From assembly GCF_025562715.2 (NCBI RefSeq), contig NZ_JAPFCC010000001.1, positions 6,100,001-6,164,000 on the forward strand: DNA of 64,000 nt. The letters run 5' to 3'. Positions 26,201-35,029 of this stretch are shown here, in pieces. The DNA is from Endozoicomonas gorgoniicola. Its GTDB lineage: Bacteria; Pseudomonadota; Gammaproteobacteria; Pseudomonadales; Endozoicomonadaceae. Each line of letters starts with the position of its first letter. Position 1 is the stretch's first letter. Both the position numbers and the translations under genes were made by a program. The notes under the pieces are model-generated. The model did not search any database, was not told where the DNA came from, and saw only the letters and a list, made by a program, of their open reading frames with translations.

Positions 26201-27698
26201 CTTTGACCTCAAGCAGGTGAACCCGGATGCATTGATTTCGGTGAAGCTGGTGTCTGAACCGGGCGTCGGTACCATCGCTGCCGGTGTTGCCAAGGCGTAT
26301 GCTGACCTGATTACCATTTCCGGTTATGACGGTGGTACAGCGGCTAGTCCATTGACGTCTATTCGTTACGCCGGTTCTCCCTGGGAGCTGGGCCTGAGTG
26401 AAGTGCATCAGACTCTGCGTGGCAACGACATGCGGGGTAAGGTTCGCCTGCAAACCGATGGTGGTCTGAAAACCGGCCTGGATGTGGTGAAGGCTGCCAT
26501 CCTCGGTGCCGAAAGTTATGGCTTTGGTACGACCCCGATGATTGCTATGGGTTGTAAGTACTTACGAATCTGTCATCTCAATAACTGTGCGACTGGTGTG
26601 GCGACGCAGGATAAGAATCTGCGCGACAATCATTTCAAAGGTACGGTGGAAATGATCATGAACTTCTTCACGTTCGTGGCAACAGAAGTTCGTGAGATTC
26701 TGGCAAAGCTGGGTATCAGCAGTTTGCAGGAGGTCATTGGCCGCACTGACCTGCTGGAACAGTTGCCGGGTATCAGTGACAAACAACAGCGTCTGGATTT
26801 AAGCGCCATTCTTGGCAGTGACCTGATTCCGGAAGATAAGCCGCATACCTGTCAGGTCGAGCGTAACCCCGCATTCGATAAAGGTGAGCTGGCAGAGCAG
26901 ATGGTGAAAGACTGTCTGGCAGCCATTGAAAGTGGTCAGGGTGGTGAGTTCACTTATACCGTTGGCAACTGTGACCGCTCTATCGGGGCTCGTTTGTCCG
27001 GAGAAATTGCCAGGCGTTATGGCAATCACGGTATGGACGATCATCCGGTCCGGCTGAACCTGGCTGGCTCGGCCGGGCAAAGTTTTGGTGTGTGGAATGC
27101 GGGTGGTCTGAACATGCATCTGGAAGGGGATGCCAATGACTATGTAGGTAAGGGCATGACCGGTGGTGAGCTGGTAATTCGTCCTCCACAGGGCAGCACC
27201 TTCAAATCCAATGAAACTTCTATTATCGGTAACACCTGTTTATACGGCGCAACCGGCGGGAAATTGTACGCCGCTGGTCGTGCAGGTGAACGACTGGCTG
27301 TGCGTAATTCGGGTGCTACCGCTATCGTTGAAGGGGCTGGCGACCACTGTTGTGAGTATATGACAGGCGGCCTGGTAGCAGTTCTGGGAGAGACAGGTTA
27401 CAACTTTGGCGCAGGCATGACCGGTGGTTTTGCCTATGTGCTCGACCTGCACCGTTACTTCGTCGATCGTTACAACCATGAGCTGGTGGACATTCACCGT
27501 ATTGACACCGAAAGCATGGAAATGTACCAGTCGCACCTGCTGGGGCTGCTGGAAGACTACGCCAACAAAACCGGCAGTAATTGGGGGCGTGAGCTGTATG
27601 AAGAGTTCTATGATTACCGTGGCCGTTTCTGGCTTGTGAAGCCCAAGGCTGCGGATTTGGACTCATTGCTGGCAACTACCCGTGGGCGTCCTGAATAG
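23241..27698 (+). CDS. gltB: Glutamate synthase [NADPH] large subunit
   Basis: About 1485 residues; the large subunit hydrolyses glutamine and transfers the ammonia to 2-oxoglutarate. The ATG at 23241 gives a 14-residue propeptide ending before Cys15 of CGFGLIAHM, the N-terminal nucleophile of the class II amidotransferase domain. The central domain, the FMN synthase domain (GGRSNSGEGGED region), the 3Fe-4S cysteines (CKYLRICHLNNCATG) and the C-terminal beta-helix (repeated G-x-x-G turns such as GGLNMHLEGDAND) follow in the usual order. TTG 23235 is an alternative start. gltD follows 44-59 bases downstream. Confidence 0.97.
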   Translation: MKSGLYNPGEFRDNCGFGLIAHMEGNKSHDLLNTAIEALTCMTHRGGIAADGKTGDGCGLLLQTPDSFFRTVAREQLGKPLPELYAVGMIFLSQHKDKAQTARRRIEHDLADQGLSVAGWRTVPVNSQCLGPIALEQLPVIEQVFITGDADLDDVAFSARLYMARRFTNMALENDDDFYICSLSTRVITYKGLMMPVDLANFYEDLGDPRFETAICVFHQRFSTNTMPRWKLAQPFRLLAHNGEINTIMGNRNWAQARRKKFQSELLPGLDQISPLVNRTGSDSSTLDNMLELLVTGGVDLYRAIRMLIPPAWQNVDTMAPGLRAFYEYNSMHMEPWDGPAGLVLSDGRKAVCALDRNGLRPSRWVITRNGYLTVASEIGVYDYQPEDVVAKGRVGPGEVLAIDTQTGELLQAHDIDEQLKDRQPYKQWLKKYSYRIRSDFREDAHRIEHLDTQALNVHQKLFGVSFEERNQVIRPLVENGQEAVGSMGDDTPMAVLSGRARSVYDYFRQQFAQVTNPPIDPLREAIVMSLETCLGREKNLFRESPELANRVVLKSPVLSTTKFLNLINARHQMDDLEVERIDLNYDPAVGLKAAIEFICDQAEAAVNNGKVVIHLTDRDIAEDKLPVHAAMATGAVHHRLIDKGLRSDANLLVETATARDSHHFAVLLGFGATAIYPYLAYEIVNDQIRSGEVLADPLDAYKSYRKGIDKGLMKILSKMGISTVASYRAAQLFEAIGLATEVVDLCFTDVQSRIEGAGFAEFQHEQLLLANDAWKKRKPIQQGGLLKYVHDSEYHAFNPDVVQQAQKAVKTGDYEEYRRYSKLVNERPAATLRDLFALKETGQSIDLARVEPVGDIVKRFDSAAMSLGALSPEAHEALAQAMNTLGGRSNSGEGGEDPNRFGTNRVSKIKQIASGRFGVTPHYLVNAEVLQIKVAQGAKPGEGGQLPGGKVNRLIARLRHSVPGVTLISPPPHHDIYSIEDLAQLIFDLKQVNPDALISVKLVSEPGVGTIAAGVAKAYADLITISGYDGGTAASPLTSIRYAGSPWELGLSEVHQTLRGNDMRGKVRLQTDGGLKTGLDVVKAAILGAESYGFGTTPMIAMGCKYLRICHLNNCATGVATQDKNLRDNHFKGTVEMIMNFFTFVATEVREILAKLGISSLQEVIGRTDLLEQLPGISDKQQRLDLSAILGSDLIPEDKPHTCQVERNPAFDKGELAEQMVKDCLAAIESGQGGEFTYTVGNCDRSIGARLSGEIARRYGNHGMDDHPVRLNLAGSAGQSFGVWNAGGLNMHLEGDANDYVGKGMTGGELVIRPPQGSTFKSNETSIIGNTCLYGATGGKLYAAGRAGERLAVRNSGATAIVEGAGDHCCEYMTGGLVAVLGETGYNFGAGMTGGFAYVLDLHRYFVDRYNHELVDIHRIDTESMEMYQSHLLGLLEDYANKTGSNWGRELYEEFYDYRGRFWLVKPKAADLDSLLATTRGRPE

Positions 27699-27757
27699 GC
27701 CGCTGTGCAGGGAGTTGCAATGAATGTTAACGATTACAGCGAATGAGGTCAGACAGA

Positions 27758-29188
27758 ATGTCACATTACAGTAGCAACCGATTAAACAATCACTTCCAGT
27801 TTGTGGAAGTGAACCGCAAAGACCCTGAGAAAAAAGCGCTCAGAGCCCGCAAACGGGACTTTGTAGAAATTTACAAGCCCTTCAGTGAAACCGAGGTGAA
27901 GCGACAGGCACATCGTTGCATTGCCTGCGGTAACCCTTACTGCGAATGGAAATGCCCGGTACACAACTATATCCCGGACTGGCTGAAGCTGGTGTCCGAA
28001 GGCAATCTGTTCGAAGCGGCCGAGTTGTCGCACCAGACCAACAGCCTGCCGGAAGTCTGTGGTCGGGTCTGCCCACAGGATCGTCTGTGTGAAGGTGCCT
28101 GCACCCTGAATGACGGGTTTGGTGCCGTTACCATTGGCGCTACGGAGAAATACATTACGGATACGGCGCTGGCACTGGGCTGGCGTCCGGATATGTCAAA
28201 GGTTGAGTGGACGGATAAAAAGGTAGCCATTATTGGCGCTGGCCCTGCTGGCCTGGGTTGTGCTGATATTCTGGCACGCAATGGCGTAAAGCCTGTGGTG
28301 TTTGATAAATACCCGGAGATTGGCGGGCTTCTGACCTTTGGTATTCCGGAATTCAAGCTGGAAAAGCATGTCATGAGCCGTCGTCGTGAAATCTTTACCG
28401 AGATGGGGGTTGAGTTCCAGCTGAATACGGAAGTCGGCAAAGATGTACAGATGGCTGAGTTGCTAAAAGAATACGACGCTGTATTTATGGGTATGGGAAC
28501 CTATTCCTATATGAAAGGCGGTTTTCCGGGCGAGAGCCTGCCGGGGGTTTATGAAGCCCTGCCGTTCCTGGTTTCCAATGTAAACCGTAACCTTGGTTAT
28601 GAGCAGGACGAAGCAGACTTTATCGACCTGAAAGGTAAAAGGGTGGTGGTACTGGGTGGTGGTGATACGGCGATGGACTGTAACCGGACCTCCATTCGCC
28701 AGGGCGCAGCCAGTGTCACCTGTGCCTATCGCCGTGATGAAGAAAATATGCCCGGCTCCCGTCGTGAAGTGGCCAATGCCAAACAGGAAGGTGTCCGGTT
28801 CCTGTTCAATCGTCAGCCTGTTGAAATCGTCGGTAATGGCAAGGTAGAAGGCATTAAGCTGGTGTCTACTGAACTGGGGGAATCGGATGAAAACGGCCGT
28901 CGTCGTCCGCAGGTGATTCCCGGCAGTGAGGAAATTCTGGCAGCGGATGCCGTACTGGTTGCCTTTGGTTTCCGTCCAAGCCCGGCACCATGGTTTGACG
29001 ACCATGATATTCAGCTGGACGATGGTGGTCGTGTAGTCGCACCGGAACAGGCACAGTTCAGCTTCCAGACCTCCAACCCGAAAGTCTTTGCCGGGGGCGA
29101 TATGGTTCGCGGTTCTGATCTGGTTGTCACCGCCATCTGGGAAGGGCGGCAGGCGGCAGAAGGCATTCTGGATTTTCTGGATGTTTGA
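27758..29188 (+). CDS. gltD: Glutamate synthase [NADPH] small subunit
   Basis: About 476 residues; it oxidises NADPH and passes electrons through FAD and Fe-S clusters to GltB. The N-terminal cluster-binding region has CIACGNPYCEWKCPVHN and a second CGRVCPQDRLCEGAC set. The FAD loop is IIGAGPAGLGCA and the NADPH loop VVLGGGDTAMDC; the C-terminal GGDMVRGSDLVVTAI is typical. The frame opens at ATG 27743, but the conserved start and the GAGG upstream favour ATG 27758. It is co-transcribed with gltB in all likelihood; hemE follows 45 bases later. Confidence 0.96.
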   Translation: MSHYSSNRLNNHFQFVEVNRKDPEKKALRARKRDFVEIYKPFSETEVKRQAHRCIACGNPYCEWKCPVHNYIPDWLKLVSEGNLFEAAELSHQTNSLPEVCGRVCPQDRLCEGACTLNDGFGAVTIGATEKYITDTALALGWRPDMSKVEWTDKKVAIIGAGPAGLGCADILARNGVKPVVFDKYPEIGGLLTFGIPEFKLEKHVMSRRREIFTEMGVEFQLNTEVGKDVQMAELLKEYDAVFMGMGTYSYMKGGFPGESLPGVYEALPFLVSNVNRNLGYEQDEADFIDLKGKRVVVLGGGDTAMDCNRTSIRQGAASVTCAYRRDEENMPGSRREVANAKQEGVRFLFNRQPVEIVGNGKVEGIKLVSTELGESDENGRRRPQVIPGSEEILAADAVLVAFGFRPSPAPWFDDHDIQLDDGGRVVAPEQAQFSFQTSNPKVFAGGDMVRGSDLVVTAIWEGRQAAEGILDFLDV

Positions 29189-29233
29189 ATAATAAACAGC
29201 CAACAGCCAACAGCCCGAAGCTAAGGAGTAAAA

Positions 29234-30295
29234 ATGACAAAATTAAAAAATGATCGTCTCTTAAAAGCTCTGTTGCGGGAGCCGGTGGATGTCACGCCGG
29301 TGTGGATGATGCGGCAGGCCGGGCGCTACCTGCCTGAATACCGGGCTTTGAGGAAAGAGGCGGGTGATTTTATGTCGCTGTGCCAGAATCCGCAGTTTGC
29401 CTGTGAAGTCACGTTGCAGCCGCTGGAACGATTTCCTCTGGATGCGGCGATTCTGTTCTCTGATATCCTGACCATTCCCGATGCTATGGGGCTTGGGCTT
29501 TATTTTGAAACCGGTGAAGGACCAAAGTTTAAAAAGCCGGTAAGAACATCAGCCGATATTGACCAGTTAAGTGTTCCTGATCCGGAAAAAGACCTTGGCT
29601 ATGTGATGGACGCAGTACGAGTGATTCGTCGGGAGTTAAACGGGCGAGTCCCGCTGATCGGTTTTTCCGGCAGCCCGTGGACATTGGCCACCTATATGGT
29701 CGAGGGTAGTAGCAGCAAAGACTTCCGTCGCATAAAAGCCATGATGTACGACCAGCCTCAGGCGTTGCACCAGTTGTTAAGAGTGCTGGCTGATTCCGTC
29801 ACGGCCTATCTGAACGCCCAGATAAAAGCCGGAGCCCAGGCGGTTCAGGTTTTTGATACCTGGGGTGGTGTTTTGTCTCCGGACTGTTACCGGGAGTTTT
29901 CCCTGAACTACATGCAGAAGATTGTTTCCGGACTGGTCAGAGAAAACGAAGGTCGCAGGGTGCCGGTCATTCTTTTCACCAAAAATGGCGGGCAGTGGCT
30001 GGAATGGATGGCAGAAACCGGAACGGATGCTCTTGGACTGGATTGGACAACGTCTATTGATGATGCCCGTAGCAGGGTGGGTGACAAGGTAGCCTTGCAG
30101 GGCAATATGGACCCTTCTGTGTTGTACGCTTCTGCCCCGCGCATACGACAGGAGGTGGGTAATATTCTGCAACGTTTTGGTTCAGGTTCCGGACATGTCT
30201 TTAATCTTGGACATGGTATTCATCAGTTTGTGGAGCCGGAAAAAGCAGCGGTATTTGTTCATGCGGTGCATGAGTTATCTCAGCATTACCACTGA
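29234..30295 (+). CDS. hemE: Uroporphyrinogen decarboxylase
   Basis: A 353-residue cytosolic enzyme that removes the four acetate carboxyls of uroporphyrinogen III to give coproporphyrinogen III in haem synthesis. The signature MMRQAGRYLPEYR lies at about 25-37; the catalytic aspartate is in ILFSDILTIPDAMG, and the second signature in GFSGSPWTLATYM. The C-terminal NLGHGI completes the family pattern. A TAAGGAG ribosome site lies 8 bases before the ATG. The gltBD-hemE order is shared with Pseudomonas. Confidence 0.97.
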   Translation: MTKLKNDRLLKALLREPVDVTPVWMMRQAGRYLPEYRALRKEAGDFMSLCQNPQFACEVTLQPLERFPLDAAILFSDILTIPDAMGLGLYFETGEGPKFKKPVRTSADIDQLSVPDPEKDLGYVMDAVRVIRRELNGRVPLIGFSGSPWTLATYMVEGSSSKDFRRIKAMMYDQPQALHQLLRVLADSVTAYLNAQIKAGAQAVQVFDTWGGVLSPDCYREFSLNYMQKIVSGLVRENEGRRVPVILFTKNGGQWLEWMAETGTDALGLDWTTSIDDARSRVGDKVALQGNMDPSVLYASAPRIRQEVGNILQRFGSGSGHVFNLGHGIHQFVEPEKAAVFVHAVHELSQHYH

Positions 30296-30413
30296 CTAAG
30301 CTGGTTCTGCGATTTTTTTTGGGCAGGTCGCTTTGTTTTGTTTAACTGAACAGCGCCTGCCCCGGAGATTTAACAGTCCGACAGGCTCCGGAGAATAAGC
30401 ACTGGAGGGATCT

Positions 30414-30446
30414 GGCTCCATGGTGACGGTTTATCACGATGGAGCC
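30414..30446 (+). terminator. Hairpin between hemE and purD
   Basis: GGCTCCAT (30414-30421) pairs with ATGGAGCC (30439-30446), with GTGA/TCAC pairing inside, followed by TTGTTG. It lies in the 228-base convergent gap and could end either transcript. Confidence 0.55.
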
Positions 30447-30523
30447 TTGTTGAATCAAAGAAGCTGTTAGCCGGTTCTCATCCGGTCATTCCGATAAAGT
30501 AACAGGGCTGACCTGATACCAAT

Positions 30524-31810
30524 TTATGCTTCTTCCCTGACAATCGCACGGTAGCCTATATCTGTTCGGTTATAAACGTCATTCCACTGTACTTTTGCAA
30601 CGCCTTCGTAAGCGGCCTTTTGCGCCGTTCCGGCAGACTCGCCAAGCGCCGTCACACAAAGTACCCTGCCACCATTGGTCAGTACGTCTTTGCCTTCCAG
30701 CTGGGTACCTGCGTGGAATACCTTACAGTTGTCATTGTTGGCATCGTCAATACCTGTGATCAGGTCGCCTTTACGGTAATTGGCAGGGTATCCGCCAGCT
30801 GCCATGACAACGCCCAGGGCAGTGCGGGAGTCCCACTGAGGCTGCACGGAATCCAGTTCGCCTCTGGCTCCGGCAAGGCACAACTGAGCAAGGCTGGATT
30901 GTAAACGCATCATAATTGGCTGGGTTTCCGGATCACCAAAACGACAGTTGTATTCTAGTACCTTAGGTGTCCCTTCAGCGTCAATCATCAGGCCAGCGTA
31001 CAGGAAACCTTTGTATACATAGCCTTCTGCCGCCATGCCTTCCACGGTCGGAATAATGACTTCTTTCATGGCACGGTCATGAATGGCCTGTGTGACCACC
31101 GGAGCGGGTGAGTAAGCCCCCATGCCGCCGGTGTTTGGACCCTGGTCGCCGTTGTCACGGGCTTTATGGTCCTGACTGGTAGCCATAGGCAGAATATTTT
31201 TGCCGTCGACCATGACGATAAAGCTGGCTTCTTCGCCGGTCAGAAATTCTTCGATCACCACCCGGTGTCCTGCCTCTCCAAAGGCATTGCCAGCCAGCAT
31301 ATCGTCGATAGCAGTAAAGGCTTCTTCTTCTGTTTGTGCCAGAATAACGCCTTTACCGGCTGCAAGACCGTCTGCCTTAACAACAATCGGAGCGCCCTTC
31401 TCACGCACATAAGCTTTGGCGGGTTCGATGCTGGTAAAGTTCTGGTAGTCAGCGGTTGGAATCTTATGGCGGGCAAGAAAGTCTTTGGTAAACGCTTTGG
31501 AACCTTCAAGCTGGGCAGCCGCCTGTGTCGGGCCAAAGATGTTAAGGCTTTCTGCCTCAAAACGATCAACAATACCTGCCACCAGAGGGGCTTCGGGTCC
31601 AACGATGGTCAGGTCAATGGCTTCTTCTTTGGCAAAAGCAACCAGCCTGTCCAGCTCCAGAACGCCGATACTGACATTGGTCATACCGGGCTCAAGATGG
31701 GTTCCGGCATTGCCGGGAGCCACAAAAACCTGTTGTACGTTTTGATCCTGGGCCACCTTCCATGCCAGAGCATGTTCGCGGCCGCCGTTTCCGATGATCA
31801 GCACTTTCAT
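30524..31810 (-). CDS. purD: Phosphoribosylamine-glycine ligase (GAR synthetase)
   Basis: A 428-residue ATP-grasp enzyme that joins glycine to phosphoribosylamine, the second step of de novo purine synthesis. The start MKVLIIGNGGREHALAW is canonical. The ATP-grasp region has VKADGLAAGKGV, followed by EEFLTGEEASF and the family signature RFGDPETQ (about 290-297). Length matches E. coli PurD (429). An AGGACAGG element precedes the ATG. It lies 88 bases after purH, and the two are probably one operon (purHD), as in most gammaproteobacteria. Confidence 0.97.
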   Translation of the reverse strand: MKVLIIGNGGREHALAWKVAQDQNVQQVFVAPGNAGTHLEPGMTNVSIGVLELDRLVAFAKEEAIDLTIVGPEAPLVAGIVDRFEAESLNIFGPTQAAAQLEGSKAFTKDFLARHKIPTADYQNFTSIEPAKAYVREKGAPIVVKADGLAAGKGVILAQTEEEAFTAIDDMLAGNAFGEAGHRVVIEEFLTGEEASFIVMVDGKNILPMATSQDHKARDNGDQGPNTGGMGAYSPAPVVTQAIHDRAMKEVIIPTVEGMAAEGYVYKGFLYAGLMIDAEGTPKVLEYNCRFGDPETQPIMMRLQSSLAQLCLAGARGELDSVQPQWDSRTALGVVMAAGGYPANYRKGDLITGIDDANNDNCKVFHAGTQLEGKDVLTNGGRVLCVTALGESAGTAQKAAYEGVAKVQWNDVYNRTDIGYRAIVREEA

Positions 31811-31880
31811 GATTTGCCTGTCCTTCAGGTGCCTGGGGTATAGAATCCACCACGAAGAGTGGGGTGGATTTGTTATTGTC

Positions 31881-31906
31881 GCTCTTCAGTGAAGCTCTTC
31901 AGTGAA
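31881..31906. repeat. Perfect 13-bp tandem duplication across the purH stop
   Basis: GCTCTTCAGTGAA occurs at 31881-31893 and again directly at 31894-31906. The purH stop (TGA on the minus strand, 31899-31901) sits in the second copy, so the codons for the last residues plus stop are duplicated into the spacer toward purD. Confidence 0.9.
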
Positions 31907-33500
31907 GAAAGTGTCGAACGCCAGTGAAGACCATGGCGATGTCGGCTTCGTTCGCCGCATCAATCACTTCTTGGTCTCGCATGGAGCCACCGGGTTGAAT
32001 CACTGCAGTAATACCGGCTTTGGCTGCTGCGTCAATGCCATCACGGAACGGGAAGAAGGCATCAGATGCCATGACCGATCCGGGTACTTCCAGATTCTCG
32101 TCCGCTGCTTTTATGCCCGCAATTCTGGCACTGTATACACGACTCATCTGACCAGCGCCGACACCAATGGTCTGGCTGTTCTTAGCGTAAACGATGGCAT
32201 TGGATTTAACGAACTTACCGACTTTCCAGGCAAACAGCAGGTCTTTCAGCTCGGCTTCGGTGGGAGCGCGGTCGGTTACGACTTTCATGTTGGCGTGGGT
32301 AGTAACGAACTGGTCGCAATCCTGAACCAGCAGGCCACCGTTAACACGCTTGAAGTCGAGGAACGGGGCTGGCTTTTCTGGGAAAGAGCCGCAGTTCAGC
32401 AGGCGTACATTCTTCTTTTGCACAACAATGTTTCTGGCGGTTTCATCAATCGCAGGAGCGATAATCACTTCAACAAACTGACGGTCGATGATGGCTTGAG
32501 CGGTGTCAGCATCCAGCGTACGGTTGAAGGCGATGATGCCTCCGAAAGCCGAGGTTGGGTCGGTGGCGTAAGCCTGGTTGTAGGCATCCAGAGTAGTTTC
32601 AGCAATGGCTACACCACAAGGGTTAGCGTGTTTGACGATCACGCAGGCTGGTTTTTCAAAGGTTTTAACGCATTCCAGGGCAGCATCAGTGTCAGCAATG
32701 TTGTTGTAGGACAGTGCTTTACCCTGAATCTGCTGAGCGGAGGCAATGGTTCCGGCAGGTGCGTTCTTTTCAACATAAAATGCCGCTTTCTGGTGAGGGT
32801 TCTCACCATAACGCATGTCTTGGGCTTTATGAAACTGGGTGTTGAACGTGCGAGGGAAATGGGCGTCTGTATCGTTGTCACTCTTGCTGAAAGGGTTGAC
32901 AAGCTTACCCAGGTGGTTGGCAATGGCACCGTCGTAGTGGGCAGTGTGTTCAAAGGCCTTGACTGCCAGATCGAAACGGGTAGCGGCAGAAACAGCATTG
33001 TTGCTGTTATCCATTTCTTCCAGAACCCGGTTATAGTCACTGGTATTAACGACGATGACAGTGTCACGGTGGTTTTTGGCTGCAGAGCGCACCATGGTTG
33101 GGCCGCCGATATCGATGTTTTCGATGGCCATTGGCAGATCGCAGTCGTCTCGGGCGATAGTCTGCTCGAACGGATAAAGATTGACGACTACGAGGTCAAT
33201 CGGGTTGATGCCATGTTCTGCCATCACCGCTTCGTCCTGACCACTGCGTCCCAGGATGCCGCCGTGAACTTTCGGGTGCAGGGTTTTAACACGGCCATCC
33301 ATCATTTCAGGAAAACCGGTGTAACTGGAGATATCAATAGCAGGGATGTTGTTTTCAACCAGCAGCTTATAGGTGCCGCCGGTGGAGAGAATTTCTACAG
33401 AACGCTGATGCAGCGCGCTGGCAAATTCTATAATACCGGATTTATCAGAAACGCTGATAAGGGCTCGACGAATAGGAGATACAGGGGAATCGACTGCCAT
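31899..33500 (-). CDS. purH: Bifunctional AICAR transformylase / IMP cyclohydrolase
   Basis: A 533-residue enzyme for the last two purine steps. The N-terminal IMP cyclohydrolase domain (about 10-200) opens with RRALISVSDKSGI and has HPKVHGGIL; the AICAR transformylase domain has MRYGENPHQKAAFY, the catalytic Lys-His in VIVKHANPCG, and QPGGSMRDQEVI near the end. GAAAGGAAAG just before the ATG is a good ribosome site. A long open frame on the opposite strand (31902-33515) is a shadow of this gene. The 3' end carries a 13-bp tandem duplication over the stop codon. Confidence 0.97.
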   Translation of the reverse strand: MAVDSPVSPIRRALISVSDKSGIIEFASALHQRSVEILSTGGTYKLLVENNIPAIDISSYTGFPEMMDGRVKTLHPKVHGGILGRSGQDEAVMAEHGINPIDLVVVNLYPFEQTIARDDCDLPMAIENIDIGGPTMVRSAAKNHRDTVIVVNTSDYNRVLEEMDNSNNAVSAATRFDLAVKAFEHTAHYDGAIANHLGKLVNPFSKSDNDTDAHFPRTFNTQFHKAQDMRYGENPHQKAAFYVEKNAPAGTIASAQQIQGKALSYNNIADTDAALECVKTFEKPACVIVKHANPCGVAIAETTLDAYNQAYATDPTSAFGGIIAFNRTLDADTAQAIIDRQFVEVIIAPAIDETARNIVVQKKNVRLLNCGSFPEKPAPFLDFKRVNGGLLVQDCDQFVTTHANMKVVTDRAPTEAELKDLLFAWKVGKFVKSNAIVYAKNSQTIGVGAGQMSRVYSARIAGIKAADENLEVPGSVMASDAFFPFRDGIDAAAKAGITAVIQPGGSMRDQEVIDAANEADIAMVFTGVRHFLH

Positions 33501-33633
33501 CTTTCCTTTCTCTGAAATAGCCGCATGATGCGACTAAAGGTTAGTATTGCCTGTTAAGCTGGCAGATTTTAGCTGGAACTTCTTCTTTTTGCAGCAACTA
33601 TGTAGAATATTCGTTCAAAAAAATTGAAAAAAC

Positions 33634-33660
33634 AAAAAAGGCGACTAAAAAGCCGCCTTT
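33634..33660 (-). terminator. Rho-independent terminator of dusB-fis
   Basis: On the minus strand AAAGGCG pairs with CGCCTTT around a 13-base loop, and a T-rich tail follows (complement of 33622-33639, mainly A). It lies 21 bases after the fis stop. Confidence 0.85.
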
Positions 33661-33680
33661 CAAAATAACGTTGCCGTTTA

Positions 33681-33983
33681 TTACAGCAAACCGTACTGTT
33701 TCAGTTTCTTGCGCAGAGTGCCACGGTTCAGACCCAGCAGGATTGCTGCTTTTGTCTGGTTACCTTTTACGTAAGCCATTACGGTTTCCAGCAGAGGTGC
33801 TTCAACCTCGGACAGAACCATTTCGTATACGTCGGTCACTTCCTGACCGTCCAGGTGTGCGAAGTAATTGTTCATGGCTTTCTCAACGCTGTCACGCAGA
33901 GTCTGGCTTTCGCTCTCGACTTTGCCGACCAGATGATGAGCGCCTGCATTTCGGTCTTCTACAAACACTTGTGTGGCTGTCAT
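33681..33983 (-). CDS. fis: Nucleoid-associated DNA-bending protein Fis
   Basis: A 100-residue dimeric nucleoid protein that bends DNA and activates rRNA and other growth-phase promoters. The N-terminal beta-hairpin region is followed by the helical dimer part (LRDSVEKAMNNYFAHLDG) and the C-terminal helix-turn-helix (GNQTKAAILLGLNRGTLRKK). Length is close to E. coli Fis (98). The start overlaps the dusB stop by 4 bases, which is the conserved dusB-fis arrangement. A terminator follows. Confidence 0.97.
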   Translation of the reverse strand: MTATQVFVEDRNAGAHHLVGKVESESQTLRDSVEKAMNNYFAHLDGQEVTDVYEMVLSEVEAPLLETVMAYVKGNQTKAAILLGLNRGTLRKKLKQYGLL

Positions 33984-35029
33984 GCTGCTATATCCTTTCC
34001 TTTACCCCTATCCTGAGCCGCGCTCTCCAGCGAGGTCTCTGAATGTCTGGTTGTGTTGGTTTCTAAAAAGCTCTGAAAATACTCCAGTATGCAGTTTTGT
34101 TGGGTTTCTGCAGATTCCAGGCTGTTGAATTGTTTCTTCAGCCCGGAACCTGATGGCTTAGCCTGCAAGTACCAGCCAACGTGTTTTCTGGCGATGCGTA
34201 CGCCCTGGTGTTCTCCGTAGAACTCATAAAGGGCGCTGAGGTGTCCGAGCAGGATTTGCTGTACTTCTTCCGCAGCAGGCTCAGGCAGTTTTTCACCCTG
34301 TTTCAGGTAGTGGTTGATTTCCCTGAAAATCCAGGGTCTTCCCTGAGCTGCCCTGCCTACCATCACGGCATCGGCGCCGGTTAACTCAAACACCTGCTTC
34401 GCTTTTTCCGGTGTTGTTATGTCGCCATTGGCAATCACCGGTATGTCTATAGCCTCACAAACGGTGCGGATAGTGTCGTACTCGGCCTCGCCTTTATACA
34501 TACACTGTCGGGTTCTTCCATGTATGGAAAGCGCCTGTATGCCAGAATCCTGTGCCATTCGGGCAATATCCAGAGCATTTTTCTGCTCCGGACTCCAGCC
34601 GGTCCTGATTTTCAGGGTAACTGGAATATCGACTGCCGCTACCACCGTCTGCAGTATCTGCCTGACCAGTTCCGGTTCTTTCATCAGAGCGGAGCCAGAG
34701 GCTTTATTGCATACTTTTTTGGCCGGGCATCCCATATTGATGTCTATGATCTGCGCCCCCCGCTCCTGGTTAGCCCTGGCTGCTTCCGCCATCTGGACGG
34801 GTTCGCTGCCGGCTATCTGCACAGAACGTGGTTCGTGTTCACCGCTGTGGTCCATACGCAGCCTGGACTTTCGGGTATTCCAGAGTTTCGAGTTGCTGGT
34901 AACCATTTCGGATACCGCCATGCCAGCCCCCATGTCCAGACACAGCTGGCGGAATGGGCGATCCGTTACTCCTGCCATAGGTGCCAGAATAACGGGGTTC
35001 TCGATGGTGTATGGGCCAATCTTCAACAA
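33980..35029 (-). CDS. dusB: tRNA-dihydrouridine synthase B
   Basis: About 349 residues from a TTG start at 35029; FMN-dependent reduction of specific uridines in the tRNA D-loop. Visible motifs are APMAGVTDRPFR, the catalytic-cysteine region INMGCPAKKVCNK, TLKIRTGW, VIANGDITTPEKA and VMVGRAAQGRPWIF. The frame is open to an ATG at 35086, but the additional 19 residues do not resemble DusB, while GAGGC stands just before the TTG and gives the family start LKIGPYTIENP; the ATG remains possible. The C-terminal 30 residues beyond the family end are low in conservation. It is the first gene of dusB-fis. Confidence 0.9.
   Translation of the reverse strand: MLKIGPYTIENPVILAPMAGVTDRPFRQLCLDMGAGMAVSEMVTSNSKLWNTRKSRLRMDHSGEHEPRSVQIAGSEPVQMAEAARANQERGAQIIDINMGCPAKKVCNKASGSALMKEPELVRQILQTVVAAVDIPVTLKIRTGWSPEQKNALDIARMAQDSGIQALSIHGRTRQCMYKGEAEYDTIRTVCEAIDIPVIANGDITTPEKAKQVFELTGADAVMVGRAAQGRPWIFREINHYLKQGEKLPEPAAEEVQQILLGHLSALYEFYGEHQGVRIARKHVGWYLQAKPSGSGLKKQFNSLESAETQQNCILEYFQSFLETNTTRHSETSLESAAQDRGKGKDIAA

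Noticed and set aside
31902..33515. A 537-codon open frame on the plus strand opposite purH
   Set aside because: It is the complement of a fully recognisable purH; the translation is low in complexity balance and matches nothing. Long antisense shadows are common opposite genes with this codon use.
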